This document shows, one piece after another, positions 1 through 7,564 of a stretch of 35,244 nucleotides of DNA. How positions within the stretch are numbered: the stretch's first letter is position 1; each line of letters opens with the position of its first letter. The translations under genes and the position numbers were made by a program. The notes below the pieces were generated by a model. That model was given only the letters and a program-made list of their open reading frames with translations, was not told the DNA's origin and did no database searches. The DNA is from Solobacterium sp. (GTDB lineage: Bacteria > Bacillota_I > Bacilli_A > Erysipelotrichales > Erysipelotrichaceae), in NCBI GenBank assembly GCA_017430925.1, contig JAFRMA010000004.1:1-35244 (forward strand). The letters are read 5' to 3'.

Positions 1-117
1 AGATTTCCCTTCGTTTTAAACGAATAAGATCCCTTGAAGACGACGAGGTTGATAGGTCAGGGATGTAAGCATGGTGACATGTTCAGTTGACTGATACTAA
101 TAGATCGAAGGTTTAAT
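1..117 (+). rRNA. 23S ribosomal RNA, 3' end (partial)
   Basis: The window opens inside the last part of a 23S rRNA gene. The sequence has the typical conserved 3' end: an AAGACGACGAGGTTGATAGG block, then GACTGATACTAATAGATCGA and a short run ending in GGTTTAATCAC. The 5' part lies outside the window. The exact mature 3' end is estimated; it lies between about 112 and 120. A spacer of about 80 bases without a tRNA separates it from the 5S gene. Confidence 0.93.
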
Positions 118-196
118 CACACGAGAACGCCACAACTTTATAGAAGACTAAGTCTTCCAAGTGTTATTCAGTTTTGAAGGAACAATCCTTCACAGA

Positions 197-311
197 TCTG
201 GTGACGATACCGGAGTGGTCACACCTGTTCCCATCCCGAACACAGAAGTTAAGCACTCCAGGGCCAAAAATAGCTATGCCCGCCATAGTGAATCGAGGAT
301 GTTGCCGGGTT
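197..311 (+). rRNA. 5S ribosomal RNA
   Basis: A complete 5S rRNA gene of about 115 bases. The conserved core CCCATCCCGAACACAGAAGT (around 233-252) is present, and the terminal helix can be drawn between TCTGG at the 5' end and CCGGG at the 3' end. It follows the 23S gene in the usual 23S-5S order and is followed immediately by a strong hairpin terminator. Ends are estimated to within a few bases. Confidence 0.93.
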
Positions 312-314
312 AAG

Positions 315-342
315 AAAAAGTCATCTCAGGATGACTTTTTTT
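315..342. terminator. Bidirectional terminator after the rRNA operon
   Basis: An 11-bp perfect stem (315-325 with 330-340) with a TCAG loop has A-runs on one flank and T-runs on the other. It can therefore end the rRNA transcript on the plus strand and the small minus-strand operon coming from 930 to 366. Confidence 0.9.
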
Positions 343-365
343 GTGTTTTGTATTATCTTTGATTG

Positions 366-542
366 TTAATCTGCCGGTTCTTCTTTTACAGCGTTGATTC
401 CGGCAACTCTGAAGCAGTTGGGAATATTGCCTACATCATCTCTGTGGTGTGCTACACAGTCGCAGCATCTTCCGTGGCGCGGGCAGTTTGTGTTTGGACA
501 TGTACATGGATGATCGTTGGAACATGGTCTGTTTTCACTCAT
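366..542 (-). CDS. Small cysteine-rich protein (58 aa), probable zinc binder
   Basis: A 58-residue minus-strand frame that starts at ATG 542, with AAGGAG nine bases upstream, and stops at TAA 366-368. It contains eight cysteines (residues 7, 13, 15, 20, 26, 27, 29, 43) and four histidines in the first 45 residues. Recognisable pieces are HPCTCPNTNCPRHGRCCDC and VAHHRDDVGNIPNC. I recognise the general type: small Cys-rich proteins of anaerobic Firmicutes with a CPRHG...CCxC...HH core, probably binding zinc or another metal. No function is known to me. It lies 28 bases after the PH-like gene on the same strand, so the two are probably one transcript ending at the shared rRNA terminator. The opposite-strand frame over the same bases has no ribosome binding site and looks like a shadow. 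Confidence 0.8.
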   Translation of the reverse strand: MSENRPCSNDHPCTCPNTNCPRHGRCCDCVAHHRDDVGNIPNCFRVAGINAVKEEPAD

Positions 543-570
543 GATCTCATTCTCCTTTTGGTAATTACCT

Positions 571-930
571 TTATTGTGCTCTGATCACAGCTCTGCTTAA
601 TTGATTATAGAAAGATCTGGCATCTGTATTCTTGGTAAAGGTGATATTGATGATCCCTCCCAGAGTCTTGATCTTTATCTCATCTTTTGTTCCTGCCTGT
701 ATACAGGTCATGGTAACGCTGGTTAAAGGTATACAATAAATATCCGGACGGTTGTCGATCAAACCTCTGGTAGAAAGATAAATCAGACGTTTATCTGTCA
801 GAGTCGCATGATTCTTTGCCAGCTGATGATAACTTCTTATTTCCTTTTCTCCTGCAGCCAGAAGACTTTTGATTTCCCCGTTGATCGTACCGGAATCACC
901 GAAAGACCAGTTTAATTCATAATCTGCCAT
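571..930 (-). CDS. PH-like domain protein (119 aa), function unknown
   Basis: The start is taken at ATG 930 because GGAGGT lies six bases before it; the open frame extends further upstream but without translation signals. The 119-residue soluble protein has the pattern of a bacterial pleckstrin-homology-like domain: a short N-terminal part, then repeated beta strands such as HATLTDKRLIYLST, IYCIPLTSVTMTCIQAG and INITFTKNTDARSFYNQL, ending in a helix. Similar small PH-like proteins in Firmicutes have no assigned enzymatic activity. The gene is divergent from tsaE and is followed by the Cys-rich gene on the same strand. Family assignment rests on pattern recognition only. Confidence 0.7.
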   Translation of the reverse strand: MADYELNWSFGDSGTINGEIKSLLAAGEKEIRSYHQLAKNHATLTDKRLIYLSTRGLIDNRPDIYCIPLTSVTMTCIQAGTKDEIKIKTLGGIINITFTKNTDARSFYNQLSRAVIRAQ

Positions 931-971
931 GGTAATACCTCCGTATAAGTGTATTGTATACGATAATGCAG

Positions 972-1000
972 TTTTTGGGATTCCTTTTTTGTTATATAAT
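972..1000 (+). promoter_or_regulatory. Promoter of the tsaE operon
   Basis: A perfect TATAAT lies at 995-1000 in the 87-base divergent gap. A T-rich, weak -35 (TTTTTG, 972-977) sits 17 bases upstream. The expected transcript start near 1007 leaves only about 11 bases before the tsaE ATG. Confidence 0.5.
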
Positions 1001-1017
1001 ACCGTGGGTGAATCAAG

Positions 1018-1470
1018 ATGAATAAACGAATCGTATATACAGACAGTACGGAAAAAACACATGAACTTGGGGAATGCCTGGGCAGGAATGTATCAGCGAA
1101 CATGGTTTTCCTGATGGAGGGGGATCTCGGAGCCGGCAAGACTACATTAACGCAGGGAATTGCGCGCGGTCTTGGGATTAAACGGAATCTCACAAGTCCT
1201 ACATTTACAATACTGAAGATCTACCATGGCAGATTAACCCTTTATCATATCGACGGATATCGTCTGGAAGGTGTTCATCAGGATCTGGGCTTTGAAGAAT
1301 TACTCGAAGATGACGGATTGACTGTTATTGAGTGGGCACAGTATCTCGAAGAACTGATTCCTGAAGAATATCTGAAGATCTGTATACGTCTGCTTGAGAA
1401 TGATATCAGAGAATTTACGTTTGAGGCTGTCGGAAGCCGTTATGAAGAATTACTGGAGGTACTTCCATGA
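1018..1470 (+). CDS. tsaE: tRNA t6A37 biosynthesis ATPase TsaE (YdiB)
   Basis: TsaE is the ATPase of the TsaB-TsaD-TsaE complex that transfers threonylcarbamoyl to A37 of tRNAs reading ANN codons; it drives turnover of the TsaBD core in the cytoplasm. The 150-residue length matches the family. A P-loop GDLGAGKTTL is at residues 35-44, TSPTFT at 59-64, HIDGYRL at 77-83 and the typical LTVIEWAQYL at 101-110. The leader is short and has only a weak ribosome binding site. It is the first gene of tsaE-tsaB-rimI-tsaD, and its stop overlaps the tsaB start (ATGA), which indicates coupled translation. This order matches the ydiB-ydiC-ydiD-gcp cluster of Bacillus subtilis. Confidence 0.95.
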   Translation: MNKRIVYTDSTEKTHELGECLGRNVSANMVFLMEGDLGAGKTTLTQGIARGLGIKRNLTSPTFTILKIYHGRLTLYHIDGYRLEGVHQDLGFEELLEDDGLTVIEWAQYLEELIPEEYLKICIRLLENDIREFTFEAVGSRYEELLEVLP

Positions 1471-2063
1471 TCTATCTATGTATGGACACTAGTCATACGT
1501 GGCTGGCTGTATCATTGATCGTTGATGATCACGTGGCAGCGTCTTTTCAGCAGGAATGCTGGAAACGTCAGTCAGAGGAGATTTTTCCGGCAATACAGTC
1601 GGTGATGAATCAGGCGGGAATCACACCGAAGGATGTACAAGGAATTGTCATTTCCAAAGGCCCGGGAAGTTATACCGGTGTGCGTATTGCGATGACGATA
1701 GCCAAAGTTTATGCGTCATCCCTGCAGATTCCGCTGTATACAGTCGGAAGCCTGGATCTGTATGCCGGAGGGGAAGACTGTACGGTAGTGACCGATGCCC
1801 GCAGCAAGCGTGTTTATCATGCGCAGTATCGCAACGGTGAAAGAGTTACGGAGGTGTCCGCGATACCTTGTGAAGAACTGGCAGGCAGTATTCCGGAAGA
1901 CGAAATAGTGATCGGTGACGGAAATCTTATCGGCAGAGAGAAGAAAGAACCGGAAATTGCGCAGAATTTCCTGAAACTGATGCCGAAATGGGAAAAACAG
2001 GAGAATATTCATCTGGTGGAACCGGAGTATCTGAAATCCCGGGAGGCATATTTAGTGAAATGA
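1467..2063 (+). CDS. tsaB: tRNA t6A37 biosynthesis protein TsaB (YdiC)
   Basis: TsaB is the non-catalytic ASKHA-fold partner that forms a heterodimer with TsaD and bridges to TsaE. The 198-residue frame starts MIYLCMDTSH, the usual N-terminal strand with Asp, and contains the family motif SKGPGSYTGVRIAM at about residues 63-76. The C-terminal part ends in the common PEYLKSREAY sequence. It is slightly shorter than many homologues. It overlaps tsaE by four bases at its start and rimI by four bases at its end, so the four genes are almost certainly one operon. No oddities were seen. Confidence 0.94.
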   Translation: MIYLCMDTSHTWLAVSLIVDDHVAASFQQECWKRQSEEIFPAIQSVMNQAGITPKDVQGIVISKGPGSYTGVRIAMTIAKVYASSLQIPLYTVGSLDLYAGGEDCTVVTDARSKRVYHAQYRNGERVTEVSAIPCEELAGSIPEDEIVIGDGNLIGREKKEPEIAQNFLKLMPKWEKQENIHLVEPEYLKSREAYLVK

Positions 2064-2536
2064 TACGGGAGATGACACTTGCGGATGTGGAAGCCATCGC
2101 CAAACTGGAGGAACAGATCTTTTCCTCTCCCTGGCCGGCAAAAGAATTCCGCTATGAACTGACCGAAAATCCGTATTCCTGCTGCCTCGTGCTGGAAGAA
2201 GACGGTAAGATCGTGGCGTATTGTGACTACTGGATCATCTTTGACCGTGCAGAGCTGGCGAATATTGCGGTAGTGAAAGAATACCGCAGACAGGGATATG
2301 CGCAGGAAATGCTCGACCGGGTCATCCATGATGCAGAAGAACAGCACTGTGAATACCTGACTCTTGAGGTACGGGTATCCAATGATCCTGCTATCCGCTT
2401 CTATGAAAAGAATGGATTTATCAAGGCGAATATAAGGGAGAATTACTATACAGATAATCATGAGGATGCCTGGCTGATGGTCAGACCCTTGAATATAACA
2501 GGAGGTGATCCGGATGACAATGATCCTGGCGATTGA
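2060..2536 (+). CDS. rimI: Ribosomal protein S18-alanine N-acetyltransferase RimI (YdiD)
   Basis: A GNAT-fold acetyltransferase of 158 residues. The start is set at ATG 2060, overlapping the tsaB stop as ATGA; this gives MIREMTLADVEAIAKLEE, the normal RimI start, whereas an upstream in-frame extension would be antigenic only to tsaB sequence in another frame. The acetyl-CoA loop is visible as VVKEYRRQGYAQEML, followed by LEVRVSNDPAIRFYEKNGF, a RimI hallmark. RimI acetylates the N-terminal alanine of S18 in E. coli; in Firmicutes its substrate is less well established. The 3' end overlaps the tsaD start by 23 bases. Confidence 0.92.
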   Translation: MIREMTLADVEAIAKLEEQIFSSPWPAKEFRYELTENPYSCCLVLEEDGKIVAYCDYWIIFDRAELANIAVVKEYRRQGYAQEMLDRVIHDAEEQHCEYLTLEVRVSNDPAIRFYEKNGFIKANIRENYYTDNHEDAWLMVRPLNITGGDPDDNDPGD

Positions 2537-3527
2537 AACAAGTTGTGATGAAACTGCCTGTGCCGTAGTAAAAGACGGGAAGGAGATCCTTTCCAATATT
2601 GTCTCCAGTCAGATCAATGTACATACCATGTACGGTGGTGTTGTGCCGGAGGTGGCCAGCCGTATCCATGTGGAAAATATCTCGGCAGTGATCGAAGAAG
2701 CTGTGCGGGAATCCGGTGTACGAATGGAAGACATCGACGCTATTGCGTATACACAAGGTCCCGGACTGATCGGAAGTCTCCATGTCGGTGTGCAGGCTGC
2801 CAAGACCCTGGCACTGCTGTATGACAAGCCGCTATTACCGGTAAACCATATGTGCGGGCATATCTACGCGAATTCCTTTGTGTCAGAACTGAAATTCCCG
2901 TTAATGGCACTGGTTGTGTCCGGAGGACATTCCGAACTGGTCTGGATGGAAGATGAATGGCATTTTGAAGTCATCGGTACAACCTTCGATGACGCGATCG
3001 GAGAAGCGTATGACAAGGTTGCGCGTGTTTTGGGCTTGGGATATCCCGGAGGACCGATCATCGATAAGATGGCAAGAAATGGTAAGCCTCATTACAAACT
3101 ACCGGTACCGAAAACCGCAGGACGTTATGATTTCAGTTTCAGCGGTCTGAAATCCGCGGTATTACAGTTGATTGAACGTGAGAAGAAACAGGGGAATGTG
3201 ATCGTTACTGAAGATGTGGCATATGCGTTCCAGGAAACCGCGTTGTACAGCATGGTATCCAAGACGGTCGATGCGGTGAAGACATATCAGCCGAAGATGA
3301 TCGTTCTGGCCGGCGGTGTTGCGGCAAATTCCCGCCTGCGGGAGATGATGCGCCAGGAAATGGAACAGATTCCGGAGACAGAACTGGTGATTCCGCCGAT
3401 GTATTGCTGCACAGATAATGCCGCAATGATCGGTGCTGTGGGGTATATTGCCTGGAAACATCAAGAATTCGGCAGTTTCCGTGATTCCGCAGATCCTGGA
3501 TTAACTATGCCTGGTGAAATAAACTGA
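2514..3527 (+). CDS. tsaD: tRNA N6-adenosine threonylcarbamoyltransferase TsaD (Gcp)
   Basis: TsaD catalyses transfer of threonylcarbamoyl from TC-AMP to A37 of tRNA. The chosen start, ATG 2514, has GGAGGT seven bases upstream (2501-2506); the upstream GTG is inside that site. The 337-residue protein shows ILAIETSCDETACAVV at the start, the metal-binding HMCGH in VNHMCGHIYA, ALVVSGGHSELV, GYPGGPIIDKMA, FSFSGLKSAV and GGVAANSRLR, followed by the C-terminal CTDNAAMIG with its metal-binding Asp. All catalytic and metal residues that I can check are present. It is the last gene of the t6A operon; rex follows with its own promoter. Confidence 0.96.
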   Translation: MTMILAIETSCDETACAVVKDGKEILSNIVSSQINVHTMYGGVVPEVASRIHVENISAVIEEAVRESGVRMEDIDAIAYTQGPGLIGSLHVGVQAAKTLALLYDKPLLPVNHMCGHIYANSFVSELKFPLMALVVSGGHSELVWMEDEWHFEVIGTTFDDAIGEAYDKVARVLGLGYPGGPIIDKMARNGKPHYKLPVPKTAGRYDFSFSGLKSAVLQLIEREKKQGNVIVTEDVAYAFQETALYSMVSKTVDAVKTYQPKMIVLAGGVAANSRLREMMRQEMEQIPETELVIPPMYCCTDNAAMIGAVGYIAWKHQEFGSFRDSADPGLTMPGEIN

Positions 3528-3531
3528 TATT

Positions 3532-3566
3532 TTCACAATCTGAAAAATGTGTTAAAATATTCACAA
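3532..3566 (+). promoter_or_regulatory. rex promoter overlapped by a probable Rex operator
   Basis: A -35-like TTCACA (3532-3537) and a -10-like TAAAAT (3553-3558) precede rex with a short 15-base spacer. The half-sites GTGTTAA (3549-3555) and TTCACAA (3560-3566), four bases apart, fit the known Rex pattern TTGTGAA-N4-TTCACAA with two mismatches, both in the left half. The site covers the -10 box, which would give NADH-sensitive autoregulation. Confidence 0.55.
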
Positions 3567-3578
3567 CAGGTGGTGAGT

Positions 3579-4202
3579 ATGATAAACAACAAACATGTTC
3601 CTAAAGCGACACTGCAGCGATATCCGGTATATCTGAAAGCACTGCGCAAACTTAAAAATGATGGTAAAGATCGTATTATGTCCAAGGAACTGGCGGAGTA
3701 TGTGTCAATAGAGTCTACGACCATCCGCAGGGATTTCAGCTTTCTCGGCAATCTCGGAAAACAGGGATATGGATATGATGTGGATCGTCTGATTGATATT
3801 TTCAGTGAGGAACTGGGGGTCAATTTTGATGAAAAGATCATCCTGGTAGGCTGCGGTAATCTCGGCAAAGCGTTATTAAACTACAATAAATGGAATCATG
3901 TGGTCGGAGAGATCGTCTGTGCGTATGATCTATATCCGGAAACCGTAAAGGATGCCAATATTCCTGTATATAATATCCGTGATCTGAAGGAAACCATGCC
4001 GGAAGGGTGCCGGATCGCGATCCTGTGCATCTCCGCGGATATTCAGGAAACCGTAGATCTTTTGATTGAGAACGGTATCTGCGGTCTGGTGAGTTTTGCG
4101 TCAGAGCACTTTCAGGTTCCGGAAGGAATCCATGTGCGTTCGGTAGATGTAGTATCCAGTATCCAGGAACTGGTATTTGAAACAAATGCGATGAAAAGAT
4201 AA
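3579..4202 (+). CDS. rex: Redox-sensing transcriptional repressor Rex
   Basis: Rex binds DNA when NADH/NAD+ is low and represses fermentation and respiration genes; NADH releases it. The 207-residue protein begins at ATG 3579 with AGGTGG five bases upstream. The N-terminal winged helix (about 1-80) includes VPKATLQRYPVYLKAL and the recognition region ESTTIRRDFSFLG, followed by KQGYGYDV. The C-terminal Rossmann domain has the NADH motif ILVGCGNLGKALLNY and the conserved AILCIS strand. It sits between tsaD and asnS; in B. subtilis rex (ydiH) is also near the tsa genes and ydiF. A candidate Rex site overlaps its own promoter. Confidence 0.95.
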   Translation: MINNKHVPKATLQRYPVYLKALRKLKNDGKDRIMSKELAEYVSIESTTIRRDFSFLGNLGKQGYGYDVDRLIDIFSEELGVNFDEKIILVGCGNLGKALLNYNKWNHVVGEIVCAYDLYPETVKDANIPVYNIRDLKETMPEGCRIAILCISADIQETVDLLIENGICGLVSFASEHFQVPEGIHVRSVDVVSSIQELVFETNAMKR

Positions 4203-4217
4203 GGGGAGAATAATCGT

Positions 4218-5603
4218 ATGTTAAGTGAAATGACAGTAAGAGAGTTATATGAACTGACTCTGGAAGGAACACCGATGGAGAAGGACCAGGTAGAGTATGT
4301 GACTCTGCAGGGATGGATCCGTACCAATCGTTCCGGAAAGAATGTCAGCTTTATGGCGCTGAATGACGGGACATATTTCCGCAATGCGCAGCTGGTCTAT
4401 GATACAAGTCTGAATAATTACGAGGAAGCTTCCAGATATCTGACCGGAACCGCTGTCAGTGTGACAGGCAAGTATGTACAGACACCGGATGCCCAGCAGC
4501 CGTTTGAGATCCAGATCACGGAGATCGTTCTGGAGGGAGCCTGCGACAATTCCTATCCGCTGCAGAAGAAACGTCATAGTTTTGAATATCTGCGTGAGAT
4601 CGGGCATCTGCGTCCCCGTACGAATACGTTCTCTGCGGTATTCCGTGTACGTTCGGTTCTGGCTATGGCAATCCATGAATTCTACCAGAACCAGGGATTT
4701 GTGTATGTGCATACACCGATCATTACCGGCGCGGATGCGGAAGGAGCAGGAGAAACCTTTACCGTCACAACACGCTCCGACGCAAAGTACGAAGATGATT
4801 TCTTCGGTAAACATGCCAGTCTGACTGTGTCCGGACAGCTGCAGGGTGAAGCCTATGCCCTGGCTTTCCGGGACATCTATACCTTCGGACCGACATTCCG
4901 GGCAGAGAATTCCAATACGACGACACACGCGGCAGAATTCTGGATGATTGAACCGGAGATTGCATTTGCGGATCTGGAAGATGACATGGCTCTGATTGAA
5001 GATATGGTTCGTTTCTGTATCCAGTATGTACAGGAGAACTGTCCGGAAGAGCTGAAATTCTTTAATGATTTTGTAGATAAGACACTGCTGGAACGTCTTG
5101 AACACGTGAAGAATTCAGAATTCCGCAGAATGGATTATACCGAAGCGATTGAACTTCTGAAGAATGCGGATGTGGAATTTGAGAACAAGAATATCTACTG
5201 GGGTATGGATCTGAATACCGAACATGAGCGCTATATTACAGAGAAAGTGGTTAAGGGACCGGTATTCCTGATCAATTATCCGAAGGATATCAAGGCTTTC
5301 TACATGCGTCTGAACGATGACAACAAGACCGTGGCAGCCTGCGATCTGCTGGTTCCGGGAATCGGCGAATTAGTCGGCGGAAGCCAGAGAGAAGAACGTC
5401 TGGATGTCCTTGAACAGAGAATGAAAGAACTGGGTATGAATCTGGAGAACTACTGGTGGTATCTGGATCTGCGTCGTTACGGCGGCTGTAAACATGCGGG
5501 ATTCGGACTTGGCTTTGAGCGCTTTGTCATGTATATTACCGGCATGCAGAATATCCGGGACGTCATTCCGTTTGCCCGGACACCGAGAAATCTTGAGTTT
5601 TAA
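4218..5603 (+). CDS. asnS: Asparaginyl-tRNA synthetase
   Basis: A class IIb aminoacyl-tRNA synthetase that charges tRNA-Asn. The 461-residue length is typical. An N-terminal OB-fold anticodon-binding domain ([18 protein letters not shown], about residues 28-45) is followed by the catalytic domain with motif 1 around [19 protein letters not shown], motif 2 [21 protein letters not shown] and motif 3 [15 protein letters not shown], ending [16 protein letters not shown]. Motif 2 and the THAAEFW signature separate it from AspRS. AAGGGGAG precedes the start by nine bases. It lies 15 bases after rex, so it is probably co-transcribed with rex and terminates at the hairpin 5606-5632. Confidence 0.96.
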   Translation: MLSEMTVRELYELTLEGTPMEKDQVEYVTLQGWIRTNRSGKNVSFMALNDGTYFRNAQLVYDTSLNNYEEASRYLTGTAVSVTGKYVQTPDAQQPFEIQITEIVLEGACDNSYPLQKKRHSFEYLREIGHLRPRTNTFSAVFRVRSVLAMAIHEFYQNQGFVYVHTPIITGADAEGAGETFTVTTRSDAKYEDDFFGKHASLTVSGQLQGEAYALAFRDIYTFGPTFRAENSNTTTHAAEFWMIEPEIAFADLEDDMALIEDMVRFCIQYVQENCPEELKFFNDFVDKTLLERLEHVKNSEFRRMDYTEAIELLKNADVEFENKNIYWGMDLNTEHERYITEKVVKGPVFLINYPKDIKAFYMRLNDDNKTVAACDLLVPGIGELVGGSQREERLDVLEQRMKELGMNLENYWWYLDLRRYGGCKHAGFGLGFERFVMYITGMQNIRDVIPFARTPRNLEF

Positions 5604-5605
5604 CC

Positions 5606-5632
5606 GAAAACAGCGAAAGCTGTTTTCTTTTC
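5606..5632 (+). terminator. Terminator after asnS
   Basis: A 9-bp perfect stem GAAAACAGC/GCTGTTTTC (5606-5614 and 5619-5627) is closed by a GAAA tetraloop and followed by TTTT. The -35 of the next gene overlaps its tail. Confidence 0.85.
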
Positions 5633-5656
5633 ACATATTTATGTTTGAAGTATAAT
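5628..5656 (+). promoter_or_regulatory. Promoter of the ABC-F gene, predicted leaderless
   Basis: TTTTCA (5628-5633), a 17-base spacer and a perfect TATAAT (5651-5656). The expected start of transcription, near 5663, is at most two or three bases before the ATG at 5665, so the mRNA would have almost no 5' leader. Confidence 0.6.
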
Positions 5657-5664
5657 AAACAGGT

Positions 5665-7521
5665 ATGCTTTACCAGGTAAGTCAAGGTTCAAAATCTTTT
5701 GGTGCAGATACCGTCTTTGAAGATGTCAGGTTCATGATCAAGGGAACAGAGAAGATCACGATCATCGGACGCAACGGCAGCGGGAAGACGACTTTTCTGC
5801 GTTGTCTGTGCGGAGAATACGAGTTTGATAAAGGTACCGTATCCATCCAGAACGGTGTACGTATCGGATATCTTGCACAGAATGTCCTGGAACATGACGA
5901 CTGGACCGTTGAACAAGAACTGCGTACGGTATTTGAACCGGTCTTCGTCATGCAGAAAGAGATGAACGAACTGGAAGAGAAGATGAAGACGGATCACAGT
6001 GAAAAGATCCTGAATAAGTATGCGGAAGTCCAGGAACGTTTTGAGGCAGTCAACGGATATGGATGGGAAGCAGAGATGAAGACGGTATTTACCCGTTTCG
6101 GGTTTACCCCGGAAGATCTGCAGAGAAGGGTAAGTCAGTTCTCCGGAGGGCAGAGGACCAGGATTGCGTTTGTCAAACTGTTGTTGTCCAAACCGGATAT
6201 CTTATTACTGGATGAACCGACCAATCATCTGGATCTGGAAACGATTGAATGGCTGGAAGGTTATGTGAAGAATTATCCGAAGGCAATTGTCATGGTATCC
6301 CATGACCGGATGTTCCTGGATCATACTACAGATGTAGTCTACGAACTGGAATATGGACACATGACAAGATATGTGGGAAATTACAGTTCCTACGTAGCCC
6401 AGAAAAATAACAATATGGAGCGGCAGGCAATCGCTTACCGTCAGCAGCAGGCTGAAATCAAACGACTGGAAGAATTGATTGAGAAGTTCCGGTATAAGAA
6501 AAACAAGGCTGCGTTTGCGCAGTCCAAGATCAAATATCTGGAACGTATGGACCGTGTGGAAGAAGTAAAGCCCGGGGATACCAAAACCTTCCATGCGCAT
6601 TTTACCCCGAGACTGAAGGGCGGACAGAAAGTACTGGAGACCGAGGAACTTGGAATCGGTTATGATCATGTGCTGACTACGGTGACGATGTTATTGGAGA
6701 GAGGACAGAGAATCGGTATTCTGGGTCCTAACGGTACCGGGAAATCCACGTTTGTAAAGACCTTGATGGGTCTAATCCCTCCGCTATCCGGCAGTTATCT
6801 ATACGGATATCAGATTGAACCGGGATACTTTGATCAGCAGTTAGCCCAGTTTACGAGCGGGAAAACCGTACTGGAAGAACTCTGGGATGAATATCCGGAT
6901 CTGGACAGAACGACTGTACGCAGTGTCCTGGGACAGTTCCTGTTTACCGCGGATGATGTATTCAAGATGACTGATGTCCTTTCCGGAGGAGAGAAAGTAC
7001 GTTTATCTCTGGCGAAATTACTGCTCAGACACTCAAATCTCCTGATCCTGGATGAACCGACCAACCACCTGGATATCCTTAGTAAGGAAGCCCTGGAAGA
7101 TTCTCTCAGTGATTACACAGGGTCGGTGCTGTTTGTGTCCCATGACAGGTATTTTATCCGCAGACTGGCGAATGCCCTGATTGTCTTTGAGAACGGCAAG
7201 GCTGTCTTCTATCCGATGACTTACGATGAGTATGAGGAGATGAAGAAAGGTACCCAGACAGATCTCCGTCTTCAGGAGAGTAAGAAGCCTAAGGAAGAGA
7301 AACCCAGAGAATTATCTCCGGAAGCCAGAAGAAGGGAAATAAACAAGACAGAAGAAGAGATTACACAAAAAGAGAATGAACTGGAAGAGAAGCGGGCATT
7401 ACGCTTTGAACCGGAGTATTATCAGGATTATCAGAAGATGGCTGTACTAGATGAAGAAATTGATGATCTTCATAACGAACTTGCACATCTGTATGAAAAG
7501 TGGGAAAAACTATCGTCTTAG
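5665..7521 (+). CDS. ABC-F family ATPase (YdiF/Uup-like)
   Basis: A soluble protein of 618 residues with two ABC ATPase cassettes and no membrane domain. ABC-F proteins bind the ribosome and relieve stalling or confer antibiotic protection. Cassette 1 has Walker A GRNGSGKT (35-42), signature SGGQRTR and LLLDEPTNHLDL. The inter-domain linker is charged and helical. Cassette 2 has GPNGTGKST, LSGGEKVRLS and LILDEPTNHLD. A basic, coiled-coil C-terminal tail of about 80 residues (KPKEEKPRELSPEARRREIN onward) resembles that of YdiF/Uup. YdiF is encoded next to the tsa genes in B. subtilis, which supports that subgroup. There is no Shine-Dalgarno sequence beyond AGG next to the start, in keeping with a near-leaderless message. 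Resistance function cannot be judged from sequence. Confidence 0.93.
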   Translation: MLYQVSQGSKSFGADTVFEDVRFMIKGTEKITIIGRNGSGKTTFLRCLCGEYEFDKGTVSIQNGVRIGYLAQNVLEHDDWTVEQELRTVFEPVFVMQKEMNELEEKMKTDHSEKILNKYAEVQERFEAVNGYGWEAEMKTVFTRFGFTPEDLQRRVSQFSGGQRTRIAFVKLLLSKPDILLLDEPTNHLDLETIEWLEGYVKNYPKAIVMVSHDRMFLDHTTDVVYELEYGHMTRYVGNYSSYVAQKNNNMERQAIAYRQQQAEIKRLEELIEKFRYKKNKAAFAQSKIKYLERMDRVEEVKPGDTKTFHAHFTPRLKGGQKVLETEELGIGYDHVLTTVTMLLERGQRIGILGPNGTGKSTFVKTLMGLIPPLSGSYLYGYQIEPGYFDQQLAQFTSGKTVLEELWDEYPDLDRTTVRSVLGQFLFTADDVFKMTDVLSGGEKVRLSLAKLLLRHSNLLILDEPTNHLDILSKEALEDSLSDYTGSVLFVSHDRYFIRRLANALIVFENGKAVFYPMTYDEYEEMKKGTQTDLRLQESKKPKEEKPRELSPEARRREINKTEEEITQKENELEEKRALRFEPEYYQDYQKMAVLDEEIDDLHNELAHLYEKWEKLSS

Positions 7522-7535
7522 CCGGGAAGAATTCG

Positions 7536-7541
7536 TATAAT
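7536..7541 (+). promoter_or_regulatory. -10 element of the phosphofructokinase gene
   Basis: A perfect TATAAT sits 23 bases before the start codon. No good -35 hexamer was seen at the right distance, and no terminator hairpin separates it from the ABC-F gene, so read-through may also contribute. Confidence 0.45.
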
Positions 7542-7564
7542 TTGGTTAGAAAGAGGAAATAAAG

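Noticed and set aside
174-362. A 62-codon plus-strand frame across the 5S gene
   Set aside because: It coincides with the 5S rRNA and its terminator.
363-584. A 73-codon plus-strand hydrophobic frame
   Set aside because: The minus strand carries a well-supported Cys-rich gene over the same bases; the hydrophobic frame has no ribosome binding site.
4245-5105. A 286-codon open frame antisense to asnS
   Set aside because: No translation signals and no recognisable protein features; a shadow of asnS.
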